Below are positions 22,546 to 34,510 of a stretch of 64,000 nucleotides of DNA, one piece after another. The translations under genes were made by a program, and so were the position numbers. The DNA is from Roridomyces roridus (lineage: Eukaryota; Basidiomycota; Agaricomycetes; Agaricales; Mycenaceae). The stretch lies in assembly GCA_029378245.1 (NCBI GenBank), contig JARKIF010000002.1:2976001-3040000 (forward strand), given 5' to 3'. The notes below the pieces were generated by a model, which worked only from the letters and a program-made list of their open reading frames with translations, was not told the origin of the DNA and searched no databases. Position 1 is the stretch's first letter, and every line of letters begins with the position of its first letter.

Positions 22546-25261
22546 TCACGCACTATTCTCGTAGACATTGTTTCCCCACCAGTTTAGTTCTATATTGCCA
22601 TTGTCCGGGAACTGCAGCGTGAAGAATATCACAATGAGCGATATCACTGTCCCGCAATCCAACGCCGCGCTGGTCACATAATTGAATTTGCTCCACCACG
22701 CGAAATTTCGCTTCCGGATGAAGTACTGGAAGATCGCGCCAACAGCAAACCACGACGAGTAGTTGATGCCCGTCGCCGGTGGTATGCCGGACACGCCGTT
22801 GAGAATGACGGGCGTGCTGATGTATTTGACCCAGCTGTTGGGGTATCGTCGCTGCCAGAACCAGAAAGGCAACGGCAGGAAAGCGCCGACAAGGAGCGCA
22901 TACAGTTGCGGGTGATAGATCGAGCTTGTACCAAACTGGCGCGAGGGCCCAATGAGACCCCTGATGACCGGTGAGCAGCGATCAGAACGGGGATGGAGGA
23001 GCACGTACCAGACAACAGACGCAGTAAAGAACACTTCGTTATGAGGGCACGTTAGCTGACTCTTCTGCGTGGGCTGGCATATGTCGTGGACATTGGAGAA
23101 AATCCATGTCTTGACTCCAACCTGCAGGAAAGCGGCAACGATCGTGCCAACAAGCTGCACAAGGAATGTCGCTCGTGGAGGAACCTTGACGTAGTGCCCG
23201 AGCTTCAAGTCCTGGATGAAGGATGTCGCTTCGGTGAGTGTCTGCACCGAGTATGATTTGAAGATCTGGCTCAAGTCAGTTCCAGTGCATGGGGCGAAAG
23301 CGAGGGCTCTTACCATATTCGCAAGGGGGTTTCCTGGAAGAAGTGACCCCGGAATGATCTGCGCGAGTATGTTGAGGGTGATCTCCGTCCCGGTCATCGC
23401 GTAGATGAATCCCGATGGCAGGATATATATGATGGGAAGCAGGACAGCCAAGAGCAGCGCCCACACAGGAAGATCCGTGTGCCAAACCTGAGACAGATTA
23501 GGACTCATAAAACCGGATGATATTATGCCGACTCACCTCCACTGCAACGATTGCCAAGCTGAAAAACACGCAGAAACTCAGCAAGTACCACCAATCCGGG
23601 ACCTCGGGGTAATTGCGCATGAGCTTCGCATGGATATCGTCACTCTCGACCCGCATCTTCTTGATACCATTCAGGAGGCTGCGGCCGTGGTACAAGAGGG
23701 TGTGCACGATAACACAGGTGCTCAGCGCAAACGCGAGCAGATACGTCATGGCGTATGTTGCAGGAAGATACAGGGGACTGTATAGGGCGTACGCCTCTGG
23801 GTCGAAGGTGTCTGATTGGCTGAGGACCTTGGTGACGTTGTACACGAGACCGTGGCGGTCATACGGGAAGTTGGCGGAAATGGGGAAGTATGCCAGGTCC
23901 CAGGAGTTGGTGTAGTAGAGCGCAGGAGTGAGGATCCAGAAGAACATGACGAAGCCAGCGAAGACGTGCATCTGGGCCCACCAGGGTACCATCAACGGCG
24001 AACCTATCCAGGAGATCTCCGTCCAGTCGAAGGTGAGCACACTCATCCCGAGCCCGGAATACACTCCGAAGAGTTGATTCACAGGAACGTTGTTAGGGGC
24101 TGCCCAGCAGACGAACGAGAAGATGGAGAGGGCTTGGAAGAGGAAGCCTGTGGGCAGTCAGCATCTTTTCCATTGGTATAGAGTTTTGAAGGCGGACCTG
24201 GAAGGAAGAAGAAAAAGAAGGATCCCGTGGCGGTAATCAGGAAATAGCGAAAGCGCGTTATTCCGCCCGCGGCCTCGTCGTCTTCGGCATGCAGGGTGTT
24301 CAGGAGTGTGCAGGCGACCAGATTCTGGGGCCAGACCATGCTTGCAGGCCAGACGAGGAAGCGTCGGCACATGCCAGCGAGGCCGAAGCCGGTGAGCTGG
24401 GTGGCGAGGACGAGGACGAGGGCAAACCAATAGGAAACCTATAAGAGAGTTGAGGAATCGTATGGGGGAAAGTGGAGTCAACGCGCCTGGATGCCGTAAA
24501 AGAACTCGGACACCACGATTGCGTTCAAGGCATATGGGTTTCCGACGGCGACATTGGCCATGATGAAGACGAGGACATGCTCCTTGATATTCCAGGGCCC
24601 CGGGTTCAATGAAAACTCGAGAGAGCGGAAGCGGTAGGTTGTGATAGGAAGGATGTATGCAAGGAATTTGCCAAAGGGATATGCGACGAGGAGGAGGGCG
24701 AGGGGTACAACAGATGGCGCGGGTTGTCGGAAGTTGAAGAAGACGTTGAGGGAGCTAGATACTGTGCATAGGACAAGGCCGACAAACCACATTCGGATGG
24801 TCATGGCTGGCATATCGGGGTCGTCGATATTAGACACGGAGGCGCGCACTTCAGGGAAAGGCGAGTCCTCTTCTTCGACCGTGTCAAAGTCGAATTCCAT
24901 TCTGGCCAACGAGGGTTCATGACGGTCAAAAAGGCTGGGTATAGACGCACTTGATGGAACCCTCCTCCGAAGCGCTCTGAGCAAAGGACTGAGACTCTGC
25001 TCGGATAGTCGTCTTCTCCACGGTACTCGGCAGCGACACCCTCACAGGCGTCGTCGGGTTGTAGATTGGGGCGGGATATTCGAGGGGCGGGTACTCATGG
25101 CGCTGCTCCTGGTCGGCCTCGGCGGTGCTCGGGGGGAGGAACGCAAAGACATCCTCGACGCTGCTCTCGTCGTCGTCGTCATCCTCGATGTCGTCGTCGT
25201 AAGTGTACCGAGCAGGCCTGTCGTCGTCCTGTGAACTGGGCGTCGCGGCGGTAGTGGACAT
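22546..25261 (-). CDS. OPT-family oligopeptide transporter
   Basis: Proton-coupled importer of small peptides (or glutathione) at the plasma membrane. A cytosolic N-tail begins MSTTAATPSSQDDD and has a strongly acidic run (Asp codons at about 25150-25200). About 14 or more hydrophobic spans follow. OPT signatures include SSLNVFFNFRQPAPSVVPL, LNPGPWNIKEHVL, GNPYALNAIVVSEFFY, LPGFLFQALSIFSFVCW, MTGTEITLNILAQIIPGSLL, NPLANM and NYVTSAALDCGTVISLIVIF. The C-terminus is ELNWWGNNVYENSA. At least five introns of about 50 nt break it. An in-frame upstream ATG at 25309 would add 16 residues. Substrate (tetra/pentapeptides or glutathione) cannot be told from sequence. Confidence 0.9.
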
Positions 25262-27587
25262 TGGAGGAGGAAGGGAATTGATCGTGCCTTGCAAGCCAAA
25301 TCGCGTCAAACATCAAGTTTTAATCGACTCTGGATCCAACTCTAACTAAGTAGTGCCATGGGCGCGCCATGACCATTATCTAGAGAAAAACATCCCATCT
25401 TACACAGTGCTCTCCGTTGGGTGCGCAGCAAAACACCTAGTATACCCCAAAACGGCTCAGGCACGCCCACGCCCATGGTATTTATGCGACGGCAAAGGGG
25501 AGGCCGACTCCAATGGACTTTCAAAGCTGGGCTGAATGGTGATCAGGAACGCGGGAGTCGTCTTGAAGCTATATCGGGTTTCTCATAAAAATCGGAATGA
25601 AGAGAGACGGCATTAACGTGATGGACACGATTCGCTGGCAATGGTGAGCGAGGGTGAGCGACTTGCAGCAAATGGACCCACAGCTTCGAGATGCTGCTCA
25701 ATGAAAGCTTCTCGCTTGATACCAGTAGTATGACATCGGGAAAGAGATAGTGAAGGACATGTCAGGCACAGACACTGAGCAACTGCATCATTCTTGTCCG
25801 ATTCGACGTGGACCAGCGTGGACGTCTAGAATTTGACAGTCTCTGCAATCCGTTGGTAGGAGGGAAAAGTCACATAGGCGGAGTCTAGTACGGACTCCGT
25901 TGGTAGCATAGTAAGTACTTACATACGAGCCAAGCGCCGCGGGGCGGATATTAATTTCAGGGCAGTTTGTGCATGCACAACTTCAAGCTCTACGACAAGT
26001 CCAATGGTGAGGTCAGGGTAAAGTTTCCTTGCAACCAGAAGAGGCGCAGACGGGAGGCTGAGACGGCGGACGCGGAGTGCATAGCTGAATAAGATTCAAA
26101 GCACGTGCTGGTATCAACTTCCCACGAACCCAAGGTTTTCCCACTGCCCTCAACCTCGAGAATTCCAACCAACAGGTGCGCACGACCGAGTAGTGGCGAA
26201 TTTGGCCTTTGGGACTTCATCGTTCTCGCGTTGCGAACTCGCTTGTCAATCACTGCCAGCCAAGGGGAACGACAGGGAAGTTGGAACGACACAGCTGCTC
26301 ACGGCCGCTGTCTATTATAATCCAGAATGGAACACCGAACAGGCGGTGTCCTGACTGCGCTCCGTGTATACTTTCCGCAGCATTTACCCATAGCTCACAA
26401 GATGATTCAATGGATGGCACGGTGACATGCCCTAAAGGCCCTAATATGTTTGCTTTCAACCCGTGTCCATTCGAATGCCTCTTGCGCCCAAGAAGACGGA
26501 ATCGTAAATCTGTGTGTGAGTCTCTTGAAGGGATCTGTCGCCACGTACGTGCTTCCTGCCATACTTTTCACAAGACAGTCGGAACGCCGGGGGTAGATCA
26601 TGCCAATGAAAGCACGATCGAAGTATCTTCGTCTAATACTCGCAGTTATTGAACAGAAATCCCGATGGCGCCTACTCACCTTACCCTTTCAATTCAAGCC
26701 GCCAACCGCCATCCCTCCATCTTCAAAAATTCTGTACTCCATCCAATTATTGGGATTCCGTCCTGGTTGCCTCCGGAGAAACTACGAAATTCGCAGGTCC
26801 TGCCTGCTGCGTCTGCAGCACAAATTCTGGTCCAAGTCGAGGTTGAAGGTCCATTCTGACTCGGACAATCGAAATTCACTATTGTTAGTAGGTCAAGATC
26901 TCAGATCTCACTTTTATTCCACGGTTCTATATTGAGAGGAGAACGAAGACAGTGCCACGTACTGATCCTCAGGAAGACAAAACCCACTAACTTTCCCCGC
27001 TCCGCCCATCGATCCGGGCCCCGGCTGACGTGAACCTATTTTTTTTCCACCGAGAAGCCAGGAATCCGTGCTCTCCGTATGCGCGGCCCAGTGGACCCCA
27101 GCTTGTTCGAGTTCAAGTCTGGGTGATCCTGCGAGGTTGACTATTGCATTTCATAGCCGGAGTAGATTCCAGATCTCTGGAGGCGCGCCGTCCGCTCCAA
27201 GACCATGGTGTCGCTCTCGTTCCCGCCCACATACACCACCGAAACGATCGTTAAAAGACACTTCCACTCATCGCCTCACTGACTGAACTGTTCACACTCG
27301 CTTCACTTCTTTCTGGACTCGGAAGCGCTCCATGTCCGCATTCATCCGTCTTGACCCCGCCCATCTTCTCCAAGCCAGTCACGTCCAGTCGATTACACAG
27401 AAATACCTCCCGGCGCCTCTCAGCTCCGTGACCGACAAGCCAATTTGCATAGGCCATGTTGGGACTAAACGTTTAGAATGTGCCCGAATCGTTGCAACTG
27501 TAGACCCCATCATGTATTTGACATTTGTTCTGACAAAAGTTCCATCGTGTTCGTGATTCCCACACTCGGCGTTTGCACTTTACCTCG
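25262..27587. other. 2.3-kb gene-poor stretch
   Basis: No recognisable coding family, RNA gene or transposon. Frames reach only about 150 codons and overlap one another on both strands, for example 25990-26292 minus and 26209-26652 plus, without intron-supported continuity. Base composition is more even than in flanking genes. It may contain a noncoding transcript or decayed sequence; nothing further is supported. Confidence 0.45.
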
Positions 27588-29189
27588 ATGGTCATTCTCT
27601 TGGTCGACCTGCCCGTCGATGTGCTCTTTCATGTTGTGTCCCATATGAGATTACAAGATGCCCCATCTCTGGCTGGGGTAAGTATGCAGCTTGGTTCAAT
27701 CTGATCAGACAAACTTGTTGACCCCGACACGTCCAGGTCTCTCGCACGCTCCGAGCCCTGTCTACGGATCGCACCTTCTGGGTAATTGCACTCAAGACCA
27801 GTCCGAGCATGCACTCTGTGTGCAATCCACACAAAATAGACGATCTCCATTCCATGGATCTAGTCGCCCTCAAGGAACTCGCGAGGCAAACCATCATCTC
27901 CGACATCCATCTTTCCCATCTCGACGAAAACTGGTCGCGGCCCCGTCCCCAGATAATGGGAGACGTCCGCAGGTGGAAGCTCGGTGACCGCTCTATTCTC
28001 GAAGCGAACCATCTGTTTCAATTCCCCGGCTCGGAATTGTTCATTTTCTACTCGGGTAAACTCTTGAAATGGTTCGACTTCGAGACTGGTGAGTCGAGTT
28101 TGCTTCTGGGGCTCGACGGATATGTAGGGTCTGCTGCGTACGATTTTCTGCCGGACAAGTCGGTGCTTCTGGGTTTGGCTTTGAGGGGAGGTTCGAGGTT
28201 CAATGTGTTTGTGTATCCGACTTACCTTCTCGGCCTCAAATGCTGACAAGTATATGTAGCCCGATGCTCGTTTTCATCAACATCCGACGTGATAAAAATG
28301 GGTTGACTGCGAGGGTAGTCTTTCATCCTCCTCTCGACACGGACTCGGACTGTCAAAAACCGTTTGTGAGTTCTCGGATTGTCGGTGCTGTTCAAAGCCT
28401 TGCTGGCGAAACACAAATACTGGCGTACGATCTATTGTCTGGCGCCTCCGCTGTGATAGAGACCGATATTCCGTTGAACGTCTGTGTTTTTAATTGCGAC
28501 CAAAGCCCCGCTGAACCTACGTCTAGTACACAATCAGCAAGCGACTCGATTTCTCGTTCTACAAGGAGAGTCTGTACATGCTTGCGGACGAGGGTGAGTA
28601 TATTTCAGTTCAACTTTCGGCTTTGAACTCAAGGAGGTTAGGACGACGCGCGATCGTCTACTGTTGCCCTCGAGAATCATTACCCTATGGGAACCACTGC
28701 GCCAAAAGGTCCTTCATCACATTCGGCGAGCCAGAACCCATGCAGTTTTCAACAAAGATCTGGAAACGAAGAGGCCCCGTGTGTTCACAGATGCTTCCCG
28801 ACGCCAGCTTTGTCAAAATACATGATAGCCTGGGATCCCCAGGCTCCCATTTCGTGACCACTTTTCGCTTTTGGGACAGGGCCGACCTATGGCCGACGGC
28901 ACGCCCTCGCGAAATGATCATGTCTGGGATGTGCTCGGGAGAGCTCACGATGCACATTTCGCCGACGGGCCAAAATGTCGTGGCGTCCTTGCTTATGCCA
29001 GGCCAGCAAGGATGCAGCCTCGTGCTTGTTCGCTCTCACGCGAGCCGAGAGTCGTGCTCTAGCCACGAGCTTGAACTTCCTGTCGGCGCAGGAGGAGGCC
29101 CTCCGCCGAATGTTTTGGCGGTGGATGACTATCGAGGGGTTGTGTGGTTGATTGAAGGGGGTGATCTCATGGCCGTTCCGTATGCATAG
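27588..29189 (+). CDS. F-box protein with beta-propeller-like C-terminus
   Basis: Start MVILLVDLPVDVLFHVVSHM leads into an F-box (LQDAPSLAG joined through a GTAAGT intron to VSRTLRALSTDRTFWVIAL). The rest alternates short beta-like segments, for example SELFIFYSGKLLKWFDFETG, AAYDFLPDKSVLLGLALRG, GETQILAYDLLSGASAV and NVLAVDDYRGVVWLIEGGDL, as in propeller-like F-box proteins of Agaricomycetes. Exons about 27588-28200, 28255-28590 and 28578-29189 follow; the second and third boundaries are approximate. It probably acts as substrate receptor of an SCF complex; target unknown. The gene lies between two long gene-poor stretches. Confidence 0.78.
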
Positions 29190-30269
29190 TCAGACATTTT
29201 TTCTTTGGGATATTGTGGAATTTATATGTTGTTACTCCGGATAGTTTCCAGTCTGGGCAGGTCGGTCGCAGAGAAAGTACGTACGCATAACTTGCGCATA
29301 ATGATGGGGCCACCGTGTTGGGGAGACAGCAGGGCGAGATCTTACACTGCAAGAGGGAGTCGATTGGTTTGTCCGAGTACCAAATTCAGTTCAAATAGCT
29401 ACGCTACACAAAAAGTCAACCAAAGAATATGCTGGGTTGGAATCCTTAAGCGGTCATTCAAGACTAGAGGAGAGCCCAGTGGTGCGGGAGCCCGACATCC
29501 ACGGCGCATTATTACGCTGACATAGATATACGCCAGGCAGTTGTATGGTTGCCTGCTATAATAGCTGTTTCTTGGGTTCAATATCCGAGTCTCCGGAACT
29601 GGATGTGTGTTGTCATTACAGTGGTTAAGGTCCGCGGGAATCCGGCCGAGAATTCGTGAACACGAGATAAAAAAGACAGCAGAACAACCTCCCCAATTTC
29701 CAGTTTTCCTGCTTGCCCGTGGAGAGACATGGTGGTCGAAGACAACAGTAGATCATTGATGAGATCTGAATTTGATCCTGTTTGCATTCTCTTGAACTTG
29801 AACCACTGCGACACGACTTTGGATGCGACAATGGCGCGCAAAAAAATCCTCCCACCTGCTGAAGACGTGCCTCCTTGTCTCTGGCCAATCTTCGCAGCAT
29901 TGGCCGATTCCTCTCGTGTCTCTTCAACGTCTATTTTGGCTTTCGTTTACCGCGTCGGATGGTTACAGATTGGCGTGGTTGTACTTGCACTGAATACACG
30001 GCCACTTAATCCATCAACAGAGGACCATCCCTTCCCGTCCCGCGGTCCGCTGTCTCTGTCGGCGCAGCCCGCGCTTCAATTCGCCGTTGGTTGCCCCACG
30101 ACTATCACAGCCTGTCGGCGCTCAACAGCCTCGTTAATAAAGCTGTATTCAGTAGTAGTTAGCCGTAGTTGGCGCGAGCGCTCTGCACCGAATACACAAC
30201 GGCATGCCATCATTCTGGGCGCTGTGTCCAACGTTTCAACCGCAATCAGATCGTTTTATAAAAGGCACC
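29190..30269. other. 1.1-kb intergenic stretch
   Basis: An open frame at 29729-30280 (plus, 183 codons) has no recognisable domain and overlaps the arrestin gene start in another frame. A TTTATAAAAG at 30255-30264 lies only a few bases before the arrestin ATG, too close to be its ordinary TATA box. Confidence 0.4.
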
Positions 30270-31634
30270 ATGAACACTAGCGGCGATCCCAATCCTCACC
30301 AATGTTCTCCCCAAGGCTCCGGAGAAGTGCTCACTCTTCACTTTGCCGACTACGTCCGCGTTGCTGGTGAATTGCTGCAAGGCCAAGTCGACATCGACCT
30401 AGCCAAGGCCGCTCATGATAAAATCGAGAATGTCCGCGTCAAACTGCGCGGTTCCATCGTCACGTCTGTCGTGTTGTTGTTCCTTCCATTCCAGCCATCT
30501 CATTTGACTTTTTTTTACACAGGAAGATAACTGAGAAGGAGCATCGCGCCGGCAACGAGACAGAGACTCATTTCAGACCCAGACAGTCCAGCTTGTACGC
30601 GAAGACCAGACGATATGGGATCAGTTCAACGCCCCTCCGACGGGCGCCCAGGTCGTCTCATGCCCTTTCCAGCTGCGACTACCACCCAACCTGCCTCCCT
30701 CTTTTCACTACCACCAATTCAGCCGTAGCGTTGCCATAACTTACTCAATTGAGGTGGTGGGCAGTCGACATGGTCTTTTGCACGCCAACCGTCGTGTGCG
30801 CAAGGTCATCTCTGTCGTCCCCGCCGCCTCAGAGTGGGAGCTCGGCGCTGCTTCCGCCCTTCGTCAGGGTTGGGCCGGGCCATGGAAACCATTCTCGAAC
30901 AACAAGGATGTGCGCCATGGGATCCTAATTGGCGAGCATTCCCAAGTCAAAATGGAGGTGCGTAGAGTACACCCTGTACTACGAAACGGAACCGACCCTC
31001 CTTGCAGCTAACAGTCCCCGACCTGCCCTCGTACCCTATGGGCCTCGGCATTCCCTTCAAACTCGCCGTCCTGACACACACCAAACCAGTTCACGAAGGC
31101 GACCTCGAGCACAAGCACGGCAAGCTCTTCCCTCCGCCGCCCGAATCGTCCTCCAAGGTCGAAGCTCGCATCTACCGTCGCGGACGCATGCACGTGCGCA
31201 ACAAGTCAGAGGACGTCGACGAGCACTACGACCTCCAAGGCAGTTTGGGCGACGAGGCTGGCCATGCCGCCGTCCAGACCACCTTTGACGACCCCGTGTT
31301 CGCTCCCACTCCCGAGCATGGGGACAAGGGTGTCTGGACACGCGGTGTGCGTTTCGAAGGAAATCTCTTCTTCCCCTACACGCCCACCTTTAGTGCCGAG
31401 ACAGTCGAGTGGCAGTACACTCTTCGCCTCAAGGTGGATTTCCCCGGCCTCGGAAACCACCTCGAGCTCGAGGTACCCATTCACATCGACTCGGGCTGTG
31501 GTTTCCCGCCTCCGTTCCAGGGTGGATGGCAGCCCAATGCAATGTACACCCTTGCGACTGGACCGCCTCCAATGATCAAATTGCCCTCGGGGTATTGGAA
31601 TGGCGACGACCACGATTGGGACGAGGACAATTGA
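30270..31634 (+). CDS. Arrestin-like domain protein
   Basis: Starts MNTSGDPNPHQCSPQGSG, then an arrestin-N beta-sandwich: LTLHFADYVRVAGELLQGQV, AHDKIENVRVKLRGSIVT, QTVQLVREDQTIWDQ, VSCPFQLRLPPNLPPSFHYH and VAITYSIEVVG. The C-terminal sandwich includes VKMELTVPDLPSYPMG, KVEARIYRRGRMHVRNKS and YTLRLKVDFPGLGNHLELEV, ending in an acidic GDDHDWDEDN. The last intron (GTGCGT to TTGCAG, ending 31007) is clear. The first, near 30465-30560, is uncertain because no single donor/acceptor choice keeps every expected strand. Fungal alpha-arrestins link transporters to Rsp5-type ubiquitin ligases; no PPxY was noticed, so that role is not shown here. Confidence 0.78.
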
Positions 31635-31730
31635 AGAAGGGATGGATTAGCATTTTATTAATTATACATTGACTGGAACCACATTAGCATGGAACGAAAT
31701 ACACTTTTATATCATAGCGTACATTCAGGA

Positions 31731-32090
31731 TTAAGAATCTTTGGATGAAGGCGTCGCAGGCGGTAGCGGCTCCCGTAACGGATGCTCTTCTCTCGCCTGC
31801 TGAAGTAACGGCTCGATGCCCTTTTGCTTCACCGCGCTCTACGTCCCTTCAGATTCAGTCCCAACCACCAGTGATAGACAGCGCACCTGCAAACACGCTT
31901 GATACTCTTTATACACCTTCCCGCACTTGTCCTCAAACTCCTTTGCTTTCCGTTGATAATGCGCGGTGCGTTGCGCGTCGGTGGCCGAGGGCGAGATGGC
32001 GGGAGATAGGTAGCCTTCGAACCAGACGTTGAAGCACGAGTCGTATTCTTGTTTCAATGGTGTGCATTCGGGGGAGAGGCTGTCTGCCAT
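31731..32090 (-). CDS. MDM35: Mdm35/TRIAP1-type twin CX9C protein
   Basis: Two exons (32090-31887 and 31838-31731, 48-nt intron) join in frame to 103 residues. The protein reads MADSLSPECTPLKQEYDSCF, then FEGYLSPAISPSATDAQ, then DKCGKVYKEYQACLQ. Both cysteine pairs are exactly CX9C. It continues AVKQKGIEPLLQQAREEHPL, as in Mdm35. Mdm35 escorts Ups1/Ups2 phospholipid-transfer proteins in the mitochondrial intermembrane space and is oxidised by the Mia40/Erv1 relay. An upstream in-frame ATG near 32141 would add a short N-terminus that the family lacks, so 32090 is preferred. Convergent with the arrestin-like gene. Confidence 0.93.
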
Positions 32091-32201
32091 GGCTGGGGAG
32101 AAGGAAGAGAGAGTGCCGAAACGCGTGCGCGCGGCAGCCATCAAACTCGATCACGAGATATAAATTATTCATGTAAAGAAAAACGCGGAAGTCAAGGTAT
32201 G

Positions 32202-33185
32202 CTATTTGCCTCTGGTCAAACTATCCAACTGCTTGCAAATCGCCTGGCTGTCGAGAGTCGGCGCGGCACCGGGACCTTGCCGAAGGTACGGGCACCCCCC
32301 GCTCGTCACCCAGTTGCTCGCGGCCTGGACCGCACCCGTGAGCGTGCTGACGGAGGTAGGGTCAAGAATCTTTTCAGGGCGTTGCCACCCCTCCGCGTAA
32401 GGGAGACGTTCCTCGCGGAACCAGATCTGCACGAAGCTGCCGGAGAGGCTGATCAGCAGAGCCTTTGGACAAGAATTGGTGTGGGGTACATACTTTTGGG
32501 CGCCACACCGGTGGTGACGTTGCCCAAGACGGCGAGGTAGAGGGCAGAAGTGAAGGAGCGGAAGCCAAACTCCTTGTCCGTGTTGGTGATATTCGGGTTG
32601 GTGCGCTCCGAGATGGCCAATCGCTGTTCTTGCACTTTGCCGGCGGAAGTGATATTGTAGTAGTTGACTCCAGGGTTCGCGTCGGCAAGGGTCTCGAAGA
32701 TGGTCTCGTTGAATTTATTGTTGTCGCCAATAGCAAAGTCCTCGCGGGACAGGGAAGCGTCAAACTCGATGACTTCGTGGCTGCAGGAATGTGGGTCAGA
32801 TGAATCAATGGTGGACAACTCCGGTACATACAGTGCAAGGTCGCTCAGGCTGAAAGTGTCTGGCTCGTTGGAAGTCAAGAGACCCAGCTTGGCGACACCG
32901 ACGAGCACAGCCGGGTCAATGTTGTAGACATCCAACGAGGCCTGAAGGACACTGCGAATCGTGATGTTCTGTCCATCTCTGGGGAGATAGCCATGATTCG
33001 ACAGCCTGAGTGATAACATTGAGACAGCGATTTGACGCGCTCAGGTGCACTTACGCATTGAGAGCAGGGCATGGTCCCCGCGAGTCGGTCGGCTTCGGGG
33101 GAATGAAACCGTACTGCGAGCCGGGGCAAGCAGAAGCGCCGATGACGAAAAGGGAGAAGGCAGGAAGCAGGGAAGAAAAGTGCAT
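32202..33185 (-). CDS. Haem-thiolate peroxidase/peroxygenase (short UPO, Peroxidase_2 family)
   Basis: Secreted H2O2-dependent oxygenase or halogenase family. Signal peptide MHFSSLLPAFSLFVIGASA precedes PGSQYGFIPP. The haem-ligand motif is GPCPALNALSNHGYLPRDG (Cys of PCP). TFSLSDLALY and EVIEFDASLSRED follow. The position that is EHD in short peroxygenases and chloroperoxidase reads EFD here, so the motif His is replaced by Phe. The C-terminal part has TNTDKEFGFRSFTSALYLAV and, after an intron, FVQIWFREERLPYAEGW. Length, about 260-270 residues, suits the short class. Donor AT|GTACCC keeps frame at the last intron (GVAPKSIFVQIW). Several N-glycosylation sites (NIT, NET, NVT) fit secretion. Confidence 0.88.
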
Positions 33186-33242
33186 GTCGAAAATGTTGAA
33201 AACGAAGTGAAAGCTGATAAAACTTCGAATTTTGGAGGAGCT

Positions 33243-33252
33243 TTTATATCGA
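33243..33252 (-). promoter_or_regulatory. TATA box of the peroxygenase gene
   Basis: The minus strand reads GATATAAAAG about 58 bases upstream of the ATG at 33185, a normal position for a fungal core promoter with a short leader. Confidence 0.55.
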
Positions 33253-33523
33253 TAGGCCCATGATCCACCGTGTCCCGGTCATTCAATTGAAACGAGCGCG
33301 TAGACGGTGGGTCACGGCAATATTTTGTCGGGGACACGGTGACACGGCCTCGATGATTAAAACAGATGCGCCCAGTATTGACACATGAATCGACCCCAGG
33401 GAGACACAAGAGTATGTTCTTGGCATTGAGGACTTGTAGCTTGGAGTTAGCTTGGAGGAGGAGGACAAGCCTTGATGACGTCTGTTTGTTTCCAAAGTCA
33501 ACTACCTTTTCTTGATTAATGCC
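33253..33523. other. Divergent intergenic region
   Basis: Together with the TATA segment, it lies between the peroxygenase and the disordered-protein gene and carries GTGTCC/GGACAC half-repeats (GGGGACACGGTGACACGG). These might form a regulator site but are unproven. Confidence 0.35.
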
Positions 33524-34475
33524 ATGAGCACCCACAAGCGCCCATTCCAGGACATAACGCATAAATTCATCGACCCTCCACTCGCGAGACCCAAACCCAG
33601 GCGAAAGCCAAAGGTCCCCGTTGGTGCACTCGGCGAGAAGGTGCGACTCCGAGTCGTCGAGCCAACGGCCAAAGCCGCCACCCCCGCAAATGTTTTCCCC
33701 TCATCTCTTCCCCCTTCCTCGCCACCGGTCTACTCCTCCTCGTCCAATGACGTGCCACTACTCAACTCTGAGGACGAGGTAGCCCAGGAGATCGAAGAGC
33801 CGCGGTACAATCCCTCGGAATTCGCGTCAGACGACGAGGACGCGGAGAACCGGCCTCCTACACCTACACTCTCCGATCCCTTTGGTTTCTTCGCCGTGGA
33901 GCGCAAGCTCAAGGCTGCCCGCGCGGCTGCACCGCCTCCAGTCCCGCGTCCCTCACGTGCCACAGACGACAAGCAGCGCGACGACGGCCGCATCATGCCA
34001 TCCACGCCTCACAAACCCAGGCTTGGCAAACGCGATGCGGATCCCAGCCCTGCCACAACCTCTCTCGCGAGCAGCCCGTCTCCTGTCAAGGACAGAACGC
34101 GTGATTCATTGGTCGAGGAGGATGACTCGCCGCCAAAACGCAAAAAAGCGCGTCCGAGTCCAGTTATGACATTGCCTGTGCGTAGGAGCGCACGCACACG
34201 AAGCAAGGCAGCTTCAAAGGAGAAGGATAAGGCTGTCGAGCCAAAGCCCAAGAAGCGTGCACGCAAGGCACCCACGAAGAGGGTTCCCAAAGTCAAGAAG
34301 GAGGAGGAGGATGTGGAAGAGGATTATGATAACGACGTGCGTCCCGCTCCTCCATTTCTTTTCCATATTCTCAACATTCTTACAGAAGTACGAAACCGAG
34401 CGCCAGGCGCGCCTCGAATACTTTAAAAAATTGGATGACTATAGTTTCGAAAAGGAAGACGTCTTTGTCGTTTGA
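33524..34475 (+). CDS. Disordered, basic-acidic nuclear-type protein, unknown
   Basis: Start MSTHKRPFQDITHKFIDPPL; an in-frame non-ATG codon further upstream is ignored. About 300 residues, mostly disordered: acidic segment LNSEDEVAQEIEEPRYNPSE, DDEDAENRPP, Pro/Ser-rich SPSP repeats and Lys/Arg clusters (PPKRKKARPS, PKPKKRARKAPTKR) that look like nuclear localisation signals. An intron of about 50 nt (donor GTGCGT, after EDYDND) joins a short conserved-looking tail, KYETERQARLEYFKKLDDYS, ending EKEDVFVV. No enzyme motif is present. The tail could be a binding peptide; this is inference. The stop is 35 bases from the convergent ABC transporter stop. Confidence 0.7.
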
Positions 34476-34510
34476 AGTGTATAATAAAATATCTTGTATA
34501 ACAACTATGC

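Noticed and set aside
29729..30280. 183-codon plus frame before the arrestin-like gene
   Set aside because: No domain, no splice support, and it overlaps the arrestin start in another frame.
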